In this document: piece after piece, positions 1 to 11,900 of the stretch
How positions within the stretch are numbered: position 1 is the first letter of the stretch
Layout of the letters: each line of letters starts with the position of its first letter
Assembly: GCA_951217055.1 (NCBI GenBank)
Contig: OX578286.1
Location: 30,014,720 to 30,078,719, forward strand
Reading direction: 5' to 3'
Length of the DNA: 64,000 nt
Source: Gerris lacustris
Lineage: Eukaryota > Arthropoda > Insecta > Hemiptera > Gerridae
Program-made: the position numbers and the translations under genes
The notes under the pieces: generated by a model
What the model saw: the letters and a program-made list of their open reading frames with translations, nothing else
Database searches by the model: none
What the model was told of the DNA's origin: nothing

Positions 1-85
1 TAATTCGGCTAATCTGCAGTTATCAATACAGTCGAGAATCGCTTGGCGGACAATTTCGCTAGATTTATACACTTAAGAGATTATA
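1..85 (-). repeat. Dispersed repeat end, inverted copy at 30718-30790
   Basis: The block around AGAATCGCTTGGCGG recurs in reverse complement near 30750, as does the neighbouring ATATAATCTCTTAAGTG-like stretch. It looks like an element end (CAGTCGAGAATC) cut by the window edge. Family unknown. Confidence 0.5.
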
Positions 86-1060
86 TAAAACAGTTTATTT
101 TTAAGATTTATACATTTGCAAGATTATATCTATTCAATTAATACATTTATAGATGATATCCTTTTGTCTAAACAGTACATCCTAGTGAGTCCCCACTAAT
201 TTTCTAACCTCTTCTTCTATGTTTGAGATGGCTTGATAACTGCAGTTTTACCCTTATTCTTCTTGTTTTTAATCAAATATTCCCCAAAATTAAATTTACA
301 AGCCAATTCTCTGAATTGGGTTAGACATTTTTTTAGACCTACTCGTTACAATTTTATTTCAATATACCTCTCCTAGGATGATAACAAATAAATGTTTGCC
401 AATAGACAATAGTTTGCTTATGTTAACAATAGAAGTGAAGAAAGTAAGTGGCAAATGAAGAGGCGAAAAGCAGAAGTGGCGTTAAGGACATAGCAGAAGT
501 AATAATATGAACAAAAGGGGAATAGACTAAAAACAATTGACACCCTATTAGAACCAACTAAAACAGATGTACCAAAAAAAAAAAAAAAAAAAAAAAAAAA
601 ACAATAAATAAAAACAATAAATAAAAAATACTAATTTATTATAATGTATTACAATATATACACATTTACATTTCAACCCCTCCTAAAAAACAAAAAAAAC
701 AACAGAACTTTGTATTCTTACAAAATTATTTAAAATATTTTTTATTGTTTAATTATATTAAGTTTTTGAAGAAAATCATTAAAAACAAATTTCCTCTCGA
801 TATTTAAGAAATATGAGCTCGGATTAGTAAAACACCAACCAGTTTTATTTGAGTATTTCTCATGTCCACGCTGCGTCAAGATTGTGTAATAATTGAAAAT
901 ATCCGGTACCTGACTTAACAGGTAGACCGGTAACTAGCCTAGCTGAAGGTGACTGTAACTGATCAGTTCTACCTCGAATTACAGCTGATTTTATCGTCGT
1001 TAAAGACGATTCAAATGAAACCTGTAAACAAAAATATAAAAAATAACATGTTAGTTATTC
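86..1060. other. Intronic AT-rich sequence with no gene
   Basis: Probably the last RPA1 intron. It holds a poly-A tract (574-601) and AT-rich filler. No exon with family similarity was recognised on either strand. Confidence 0.5.
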
Positions 1061-2100
1061 GGCACTTCTTTAAATTGTTACTACCCTTATATAATAAAAA
1101 ACCAGAGGGAAGTAACAATCTAAAGGAGGTGTAAAGAATGTTCTTCTTTAGACTGTTAATCCCCTTATAAAAAAAAACAAAAAACAGAATGGAGTAACAA
1201 TCTAAAGAAGGTGTACAGAATGTTCTTCTTTAGTCTGTTAATCCCCTTATAAAAAAACAGAAGGGAGTAACAATCAAAAGAAGGTGTACAGAATCTTCTT
1301 CTTTAGACTGTTACTCCCCCTTATAAAAAAAACAAAAGGGAGTAACAATCCAAGGAAGGTGTAAAGAATGTTCTTCTTTAGACTGTTAATCCCCTTATAA
1401 AAAAACAAAAACAGAATGGAGTAACAATCTAAAGAAGGTGTACAGAATGTTCTTCTTTAGTCTGTTAATCCCCTTATAAAAAAACAGAAGGGAGTAACAA
1501 TCAAAAGAAGGTGTACAGAATCTTCTTCTTTAGACTGTTACTCCCCCTTATAAAAAAAACAAAAGGGAGTAACAATCCAAGGAAGGTGTAAAGAATGTTC
1601 TTCTTTAGACTGTTAATCCCCTTATAAAAAAACAAAAACAGAATGGAGTAACAATCTAAAGAAGGTGTACAGAATGTTCTTCTTTAGTCTGTTAATCCCC
1701 TTATAAAAAAACAGAAGGGAGTAACAATCAAAAGAAGGTGTACAGAATCTTCTTCTTTAGACTGTTACTCCCCCTTATAAAAAAAACAAAAGGGAGTAAC
1801 AATCCAAGGAAGGTGTACAGAATGTTCTTCTTTAGACTGTTACTCCCCCTAATAAAAAAAAACAAAAGGGAGTAACAATCCAAAGAAGGTGTACAGAATG
1901 TTCTTCTTTAGACTGTTACTCCCCCTTATAAAAAAACAAAAGGGAGTAACAATCCAAAGAAGGTGTACATAATGTTCTTCTTTAGACTGTAACTCCCCTT
2001 CTAAAAGCAGAAGTGTGATATTCCTTTGTTCTAAAGTTACATTGGACTAATCATCCCTTTGTCTTAATAGTAATTTAGTAAAAGTCATTTATATTCTGTA
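1061..2100. repeat. MITE expanded into a palindromic minisatellite with 3-unit higher-order repeats
   Basis: It starts with the MITE end GGCACTTCTTTAAATTGTTA and closes with the MITE body (AAGTGTGATATTCCTTTG at about 2010, ATTTATATTCTG near 2090). Between them are about twelve units of 71-76 bp, each an inverted repeat of GGAGTAACAATC / GACTGTTACTCC around a central GTGTACAGAATG. Blocks of three variant units recur about every 228 bp near 1183, 1411 and 1638. The right terminal repeat is missing. Confidence 0.88.
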
Positions 2101-2824
2101 GTAGTTGGGTCTATTAAGGAATTAAAAAGGCTCACTTTTGCAATATTTTGACCCCTCTTTAAGTCATTCTCAAGCTGATAGACTAGAAGTTATCTTACAT
2201 TATACTAGTTATATTCTTGTAATATTTTATTTGAATATTTTCGATTCTCGTCATTTCTTCTGAAGTCAGATAATGGTCTTTAACTTGCTAAAACTATTTT
2301 AAACCCCCTTCTGTTATTAATACAAACTTTTGTACTAGCCTTTATCATTACAACAGGTTGTAATGAATAGACTCAACTACAACAGAATTGAATGCAATAA
2401 GGAATAATTTCTCAATGGCACATGGGAACACTTGCTCTTCAGAGAACACTTGCTCTCAGTCATCTACTAGTTGGGATCTATGGAGTTCGGAGAATACCAC
2501 TTATTAGAAGGAATCATTTTCCAATATAAGGAAATGATCAGCTAAGTCTGTACGGATGCTGCAATAAATTTCATCCCGAAACTGAACAAAGCTCCTTAAA
2601 AACAAGCCTTAAACGAAAATTATAAAGAGCATATCGTTCCTCCTATAAGCGTCCTCAGATAAATGTACGAAGTTCAAGTAAACGCATTACTCAAACAGAT
2701 TTTGTTTACAAACCTCCCTTACTTCAGAAAATTAGGTCCACGTTCATTTTTTTGCTGCGTTAATTTTGTCCACCAGTGTATGTTCTAGTGTTTTTTTTTT
2801 GTTTAAGATGTTAAGTGTACAAAC
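2101..2824. other. Intronic sequence with no recognised feature
   Basis: No exon, RNA gene or clear repeat was recognised. This was the main place searched for the missing RPA1 last exon. Confidence 0.4.
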
Positions 2825-2947
2825 CTGTTGTAAAGTGGATACGCTTCCCTCCATTCCTTTCCTATTGAGTGGTCTATAGACTCCGTCCCATGTCATATAG
2901 TCTGCGATAAGAGTCAAATGTCTTCTATCTACATCAATACCATATAC
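2825..2947 (-). CDS. POLR1A (RPA1): RPA1 exon 11, last exon visible
   Basis: 123 nt, acceptor TTTCTAG, donor GTTTGT. It encodes [20 protein letters not shown] then [21 protein letters not shown], the penultimate block of the family. The expected MTFETSF-like final exon was searched for by eye on the minus strand from 2824 to 1 and not found. Confidence 0.94.
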
Positions 2948-5900
2948 CTAGAAACACAAACAATACACCAAATCAACATATTTTTCTAACATTCATATTT
3001 AAAATATTAATTTAGGATAAAATTTAATATATGTGTGTAATATATATATATATGTGTGTGTGTGTCATTTTCTAAATAGAGTTAAATTAAAACCTAAAAA
3101 ATGATATTAGGTGATCACTGTGTAGTTACAATTGATATAAACTTCTTTTCAATGAATCTAAGAAGTTTCTACTATGTTTTATAAATTTGTATCATCCTAA
3201 AAATCAAACTAAAAGTATCAAAAAAAAGTTCAAATATGTATTTTTTTCATTCCTCTGAATAAAGTGAAGATTAAATGAAAGCATGAAATTAATGGGCTAT
3301 GGGGTGAGACCCTGTGTATACCGTATACTTAGCCGTTTTGTCTTTTTTACTTTTTTTTTTTTTTTTAATTTTTTTATTACCTTGAAAACGTTGATAATCT
3401 CATTGACTAGAGTTTGTTGAGCTGCCTCGATTCCATAAATAGATGCGACAGCATGCACATCGTTTGAATAAATTCTATTCATATCCACCAAGTCGCAGAA
3501 TGATACCATCTTAGGTACGTTGAGACCATCTGTTTTGAGCACTAGCTTCCCATTTTCATTCATAATAGCTGCTTTACGAATACCAGGCACCTGAAACAAA
3601 ATATTTATTTAGGATAATATAACAGAAATCATACATAGAAATCGTTTGTACATTATACATTACAATTGCAATTATTTACTTCAAAATTGTTTAAGTGGCC
3701 GGAACAGCAAAAGCTTGAGCGCGGCTCAAAATATCAATGGATACAGTTTAATTTTTAAAAAATTTGTTGTATTGACTGATATTTTGTGGTAATTGAACAT
3801 AATTAAAATTAACACTTAATTAAAACAAGTTGTTCAATCTAAAATATGCATTTGTCTAACCACAATTTATATATATATAACTATCATACGATCGTTTCAG
3901 TCTTTTGACTACCTTCATTAATTCTTATAATATATAGACTAAATTGTCACAACAATTATAAAATTGTCTAAATCTATATTTGATAAATAAAAATGGAGTC
4001 TACATAATAGCATCTAGCAAGATGTTGGACAAGTAAGTGGTGTTGGATTGTAGAAGCTGTGTACAACTATTGTAGAGGCTTCAACAGAATTGAGTTGTTT
4101 AGATTGGTTCTTTCATTGAAACATTCTAAACCAGGTGTGTTTAAGGCTCTGTGGATCTCTAAGTTGTCTAATAGGTCTAACTAGGCATCGCGTGGCTCTA
4201 TCATTGAAGCAAGCGTATTGCAATAATATACTGAATATTGAAATTTGTTAATCATGATGAATGTCATAGTTGAAGAAAAGAGGAAGAGAGTAGTGAGGGG
4301 TAGAGTGGGGGTACTCGGTACAAAGCTTTACTTCCTAAACAAACCTATAAACTGCAAGAATCACAACCACGCTAGCTTTTAAACTATTATTATAAATGTA
4401 TCACTTCATTACTCAAATACTACTGCTTGTATCAAGTTGAAATTTTACATACTTGTTTTAATTGTACTTTAGACGATGTACATAAAGTTTGATTAAAATC
4501 GTTACGTTAGAACGTAAGATATCGGTGAAAAGGTTGTTTTCTCTATTTTAAACGTTTAGGTCCGCTTTAATAGTTTTAGCGATCTTTATTAATCCATAGC
4601 AGTGTCATTGTTGGTTTTAATGAAAAATGTTATTTGAAAAAAATGTTCGTCTCATCGAATAGGTGATAATAGAATTTTTTCCCGTCCTGAAATTCCAATT
4701 TTAAATTTGAAGCTCACGTTTACGCAAGCATTGCGCGCGAACTCTTGGACGGATCACGCTGTCCAACGAACTTAGCCTGAGTATTAGTAAAAGAAAGATG
4801 TATACCAAATTTAAACTAAATTAGTCAACTTTTACTCAAGTTATCGTCGGGCACGTAAACGTTACACACAGACAGACAGGCAGACAGACAGACAAGATGC
4901 ATATTTCGTTGAATGTAAGAAGCTCGCTTACGCTCGCTTCAATTATTTACCTTTTCCACAAACATGGACTAGTTCATAGCTATCTTTGGTAAACATATTA
5001 TGGCTGGCATCTATTAAATGGTTAGCGAAACCGGATGTGTTAGTTCTTTTAGTCCAGGCCGCGGCCGCATGATGTTCTGCGACTCGTTTTGAGAGATTAG
5101 AGCTTACTTTGAACTATCCTATGGGTCTGATATTCTCAAAACACATACACAAACTTCTGATAAAGTATTTTGTTTGCCACTGAACCGGACTACAACCATA
5201 TAAATACATCGAAAAGACCATAGTTATAGAAAACATATTTTGTCAATAAAAAATAAAATAATATTTTTTCCCAAATTTCCAAAAAAGTGATATCTTTAAT
5301 TTTGGGTGAAGAATGTTCAGGAATTTTTTCAGATTTTTTGCACTTCACATAAGCGAGATAGAGGGGGGGAGGACACGTTTCACACCCACTTCAAACTTGC
5401 CTACGCTTGCCCTATAAAAGTTATAACCAAACAATTATATATTTTTGTAATCAGCTCGACGTACCCTTTCATATGATACCCCTCATGGTGTCGAAAAAAA
5501 ATAAAAAAATTTAACCCTTAAGTTTTTTCACCCTAATTTTTTTTTTTATGCCGCTATATTTTTAAAATATGTGGGTAGGTACAAGACACATACATGCCAA
5601 ATTTCAAAGTGATCGGATGAAAGGTGTAGCCGTGAGAGCAGGTGACTGGACGGATGGACAGACACACGCAGAAAAATATAAGGGTCCTTGTTTTTGCCTA
5701 CGGACCCTATAAACCACAATAGGTAATGTTAAATACAGACCGATTCCGAATAATTTAATATTGATCATTACCTGAGTTATAACAGATTTTGCAGCTAATT
5801 CTCTCAGTATTGATGACAAATCTACACTTTTATTCCCAAGAGGATACGATAGAGTTACTTCACACCACTTGTAGTGCACTGAATCATATCTGAAAACAAC

Positions 5901-8900
5901 AAAATAAAAAGATAAAGAGACAAAATAATAGACAGTAAACAGTTTCTCGTAAGTCTTTATAAGACCATCAGTTGTGGAGAAGAAACGTAGAACCTTACTT
6001 ATACTGATGAATACTTGTTAAGAATATTTGAAAGGAAAGTGATCAAGCGACAGAGGAACATATTATATCTCAGAAGGGGAAGATATCGTAAAGTTTGTAA
6101 AGGCTCAAAGATTACGACGGTAGGGACATGTTGAAAGGATGGACGAAGGCAGGATCTTTTTTAGATTGTTACTCCCCTATGTTGTTTTAGAATATTAATG
6201 TTTTGACTAAATATCTATTAAGAAAAAGGGATGTTTAGTCCAATGTACTTTGGGACAATGGAATATCACACTTCTGTTTTTATAAGGGGAGTAACAGTCT
6301 AAAAGAAGAACATTCCGTACACCTTCTTTAGATTATTACTACCTCTGTTCTTATCATAAGCGCAGTGACAATCTAAAGAAGTGCCTTTATAATTTTAAAG
6401 AGCGAAGTAGTTTTTGGGCAATAATTATCATTCTAGTTGAATTCTTTTAGATATTTTGACTATAGATAAAGAGCTGTAACTTGTTCAAATTATGTTAAAT
6501 CAGATTTCGAGGACTGAAATAATTGAGATGTTTTCCTGCTCTACAAATTCTTTTGTTTTTGCTATATTTTTTTTAACAAATTTCAAAGTGAACTCAGTCA
6601 ATTTTTAACCTTTTTGGGTGAAACAAAAAAATGTTTGTTATGAGTTATTGTTATATTACAATTTAAGGCTTACTTTCCGAGGTAATGAGCAACAACTTCT
6701 AAGGAAAGGGGGTAAAAATTGGTTTTTTCCGTGATAGGCTGTGAAATTGTAACTTTAGAGCCTAAAAAACATTGCTAAAATCCACTTTTTCATTACGTAG
6801 ATTTAAAAAATCTTTTCATTACTCCTAGCTGTAAAGAAAAAAAAAATGTATCTACGATTGATACGAAATATAAACATTGTATCTCTGTTTAGATGCATAG
6901 AAAGTAATTCTTTACATACTTGTATTTATTGCGCATGGACGTCTCATAGTTCTGAAGAATTCCTCTTCTTTACCACCCTAGGGCGGTAAAGAAGAGGAAT
7001 TCTTCAGCTTTACGCACCATTAGCGAGTTTGTTTACATTTGACAAAACTAATAAGCTGTTCTTTTATTAAAGTAACTGTTTATATCGAGTTTTTAGTGAA
7101 AAATAATGAGTGAATCAAGTGACTTTGACAAAAAAGTGGAGAATAATATTCCTCCAGAAATAATTAATTCGGCAAAAAATACAACTCAAGAGTTAATGCT
7201 ATCTTTATCAAGAGAGAAATATGAACTTGCATACAGGAAGTTTATTTTTTTCTGTATTTATTGTTTAAATCTAACAATCGTAGATAAAGTACGGTACGCA
7301 ACTCATGCGAAAAAGGCATTTTGCATTGCTCGTGTGGTTTTACTACCCTCGCTGTCGCTCGGGTGCAAACTCCACACTCGCATGCAAAATGCTACTTTCC
7401 GCACTCAACGTGTAATGTACTATTACGTCTTAGGACGTAACAAATTTTTTCTTTCGTGCTGGTAGTAATCAAAACTTCCGTTTTACCGTTTTTGCTGCAA
7501 TCTTTATAGAAATGCTTCTTAGTACGATTAAAATCCGCTAGATGTCAATGTGTTTTATTTGTCTTTTGTTATAGTGTAACCTCTTTTTAAGGTTTCTTTT
7601 TTTAAATCTTAAGTATGTTATAATATTTGTTTGTATTATATTGATTATTGATTAATATTTAATATTTTTTCATAGTCTGCTACCTCGGAAAAAATAGCAT
7701 ATACTACACGATATCTCGCTTCGCTCGACAGTAAATGTAATTGCCGCGGTAAAGAAAAAACTCACTTCACAGCCTAGTAACATAATATGCTATTATTTAA
7801 AAAAAAAAAAAATACAAAATCAATGCCAAATATTAAAAACATCGATGTCCCAACGCTAAAACTCACTACCCTCACAAGAGTAAAGCAAAAAGAGGAATAC
7901 TTACAGGTATTTTTCGACAGGTACACTAGAGTTGACCACAAGCAACTTCTCAGTTCCAATTTCTTCAGATGTTTCAGTTAGTTTGTCTAGTGGTTGCGGG
8001 TCATCGACAGCCCATTCTACTTCATCTCCAGCAACCTGACCAGCCACCTCTGTATCCTCGATGTCTTCAATATCTTCGTATTGTTGCTCTCCATCTTGTC
8101 TTTGCCTGCAGTAAAAGAATATTATCATAACGATGATATCATCAATACATTTTATGAGGAGCCGTACACTCCCAAAAGGGCTGTGTCGGCTTAAAGGTCC
8201 GGTTTTCAAAAAGTTTAAGGGAACCAAATACTATTACTACAATTATTATTAATGGACAAATTCCCATGTGACGTCACTAAAACACTCCTTGTGGTAAGAA
8301 CCTCAACTAAAACAACAAACAAATCTCATTTTTCATTGTTTTTTCAAAGTCGCCCCTTGTTTTTTCCCTTTTTTCACAATTATTTACATTTATTGTTATT
8401 ATTAATTAGTTTATAATTGTTATATTGTGTTAGTTTAGTTTTTTCTTTTAAATCAAATTATAATTATTATTAACTACGGGAAACAGACAGTGAAAAATAC
8501 ACTCCAGCGCCGGGATTTGAACCACGGGCCTCTATATAAATTAATAATTAAATATTTAAATTAAAATTTAACTTTCCGTAGTATGAAAACTACCAAAAAC
8601 TTAAAAAAAATTGAATTTCGAATTGATTGTACAAGGTACAGGTACTAATTGAGTACTTTATAATTATAAGCGTTAATTCTTGGTTTAGTTCTAATGTCAT
8701 AAATATTGACTGTCTAAATGTATATGAATATTGAAAGCTTGGATTCGGGACTAGTTATCGATTACGGTAGTGAAAAATCATTCTCCTGCGTAGCTTAGAT
8801 GGAAGAGCGCTATACTGGAAATATAGAGGCCCGTGGTTCAAATCCCGGCGCTGGAGTGTATTTTTCACTGTCTGTTTCCCGTAGTTAATAATAATTATAA

Positions 8901-11900
8901 TTTGATTTAAATTAAAATTTAACTTTCCGTAGTATGAAAACTACCAAAAACTTAAAAAAATTGAATTTAGTTTTTTCGTATATTGTGTTTATTTAAGGAC
9001 AATTTAAAACCATGGGTACGGTAGGTTAGGGTTAGCTTTTATTGCAATTTTATTTACTTTTATTGTTATTTAGTTTATAATTGTTAAATAGTGTTAGTTT
9101 AGTTTTTCCGTGTATTGTATTTATTTAAGAACAATTTAAAGCCGTGTGTAGGATAGGATAGGGTTAGGTCATTGTTGTTTTGTGAACTTTTTTTCTGAAA
9201 CATTTTTGTTTTTATAAAGTTTCAATAATGTCTCTTTGTGAAGACGATGTCCCCGGTTGTCGTGATGAATAAATCAAGACAAATATTTTTCGTTCAATCT
9301 TATAATACAGACTAATCAAAATATGACAGAAAATAAAACATTTCAAATTAAATACATTGCTTGGCAACAAATTAAATAAATTTCGCGCTCTTTGCGACAC
9401 CGGTGCTAAATTTGTATTTGAAAATATTGAAGACTATTCGGTACAATAAAAGTTGTAAAAAGATGGTTATACAGTAGAGGTTTGAAACAGACTGGACGGA
9501 AGTTTGAACTTATTGAGAGGTCCACCAAGTCAGGCTTCGGAAAAGGAATAAAATACACATTTTTCATGTAGTCTTTATGACTGTATCGCGAGTCACTATT
9601 ACAAACACCATAACAACACCTCGGCATCCTATCAAAAGCACTATAACTATCCACAGCAATTAGCTGATTTAGAAATAATTGGAAATTTATAAAACTAAAT
9701 ACTATTGAAACAAATTGATATAATATTTCTAATAAATGGTTATTAATTTATTTATAACTATAAATCACTTTTCAACACTTCTTATTTTAATAATAAATAA
9801 AAGCGAGGCACATTCTTGAAAAAAAAAAAAATCATAACACAACTCAATTTTTGTTAAACATATTTCGAACTTGCTATTTATGTTACTAGATAGTATATAT
9901 AAAAATAACTTAATCCTGCTTAATAGCATTTAAATTTGTGCCAATTACGTTGTTAATTAATAATATTATAAGAAAAGATAATGACAATATCAATGTAAAT
10001 AAATAAAAGCAAGATTCTAAAATTTCTTCTATCCTTTCAATGAAAAATAAGTTTGTTTGTTGTTTTAGTTCTTGAAACTGCCCGTTGACAGGTGAGCGCG
10101 CCACCATCGATTTTCTATGGGAATTCGTCCATTGTAACCATTTTTACTCCAGAAGGGAGAAAACATTAACATTCCACCCTAGTTTATAGGGGGGAATGGA
10201 TCCCATTACAGCCTAATTGTGAAAATGAGGGAGGAATGTAAGTACCCTATTAGCTTAAGTTAATAATAATGACATTATTTTAAGAAATAAAATAAGATTT
10301 TTAAACAGTAGAGCCAACTTATTTTTCTTTAAAAAAAATAAATGTTGAACGAATTGCACATTTAATTTTCATTGTTTTTTTGTTTTTTTACGATAAGATA
10401 ATATAAAACTTTTTTTCTTTGTTTTTATATTAGACCAGGAGATAGCGTGCAAAAAAGTGTCTGACTAACATCAAGCTAGAATTTTGTATACAAGTTAATC
10501 TTTTAGCGACTTTTAAGAATATGTGGTCGGCTAGATTCGTCTGCGGGACATAGCTTGGCAATAGGCATTTGAAAAAAACAAAATGGTGGAGAGCGCCCAT
10601 GTCCCGCCATTTATGGTGGACATTATGCTTTTCATAATCCTGAGTACGAAATTAGTTAGTAGATCAAATATCAAGTCGATGTTATTTTCACACTTGATAA
10701 GTTAGTTATTCAAATATTACTAAAAATCAACGTGGTCACCTGTCAAGGGACAAACTAACATCAACTTGATTTTCGGTCTACTAACTAATTCTGTACTCAG
10801 GATCATGAAAAACACATTGTCCACCATAATCGGTGAGACATGGCCGCTGTCCACCGGTTTGTTTTTTTCCAACGCCTATTGCCAAGCTATGTCCCGCAGA
10901 CGAACTTAGCCGACCACATATTCTTAAGAGGAGCTAAAAGATTGACTTGTATACAAAATTCTAGCTTGATGTTAGTCAGACACTTTTTTGTACGCTATCT
11001 CCTGGACAGTATGTTTTTGTTAAAATTAAAGGTATAAAAATATATATCAATCAAAAAAATAAATAATCAATATCTAAAGAAATAGGTACATAACCATTTC
11101 TTAATCCTGAAATAATAAAATCGTCAACCAACGCAAAGAGAGTAATGCATAAAATCAACTGTTTCTAGAACTTAAGTTTCACTTCTAATGCGTGAGAGTC
11201 TCACACATATTTTTTTATATTAAATGTCTCTCCTGAAAAATTCAACAAATGGATTTAAATGGCAATGTCTGCAGACTATAGAATTAGTTATAGACTTAAA
11301 ATGACAGCTACTAAAAATAATTCATACCTGCGACGTGCTGTAGTTGCGTCTTCATCATCATTTTGAGGCTCATCTTCAGAACTTAAATATCCATCATCTT
11401 CTGCACCTCTCACCTTCTTTTTAGCTCTCTGAAAAATAAATTATTATAATGTTAATTACAATTTTTTTAAAAGGTTCATGTTATAATTATTTGTATATGC
11501 TCTTCTAAAGCCGGATCTGAAAATCACATCGGAAATGTTACTAATAAAAAGGGAAAAGAAGAAAACAATAATAAGGCTTCTCAAAGGCATGGCCAAATTA
11601 CCAGATGAAGATAATTAGTGTACGAAAATACTATTACCCAACAGGACAATGAGGACAGGAAGAATAAATTTAAAGATGTCATCAGATAAGCTTATGGAAA
11701 TCGGAAGGAAACCTGCGGAGTAATAAATTTTCATAAAAGCGTTTGGAAATATAATAATTTTAAATTAATTTTATGTTAGAGGAATTAAATTTTGATACAA
11801 CAGAAAAAATAGCTGAGTCTATACATAAATATAATGAAATAAATAAATTAGAAACAAACAATTTTCAAGATTACTTTTCAGTATTGTATCTAAACATTAG

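Noticed and set aside
1061..2100. CRISPR-like array
   Set aside because: Regular repeats, but there are no unique spacers, the host is eukaryotic, and MITE ends flank it.
8784..8856. Functional tRNA-Ser gene
   Set aside because: Short variable loop, T-stem mismatches and location inside an inserted element with a target duplication.
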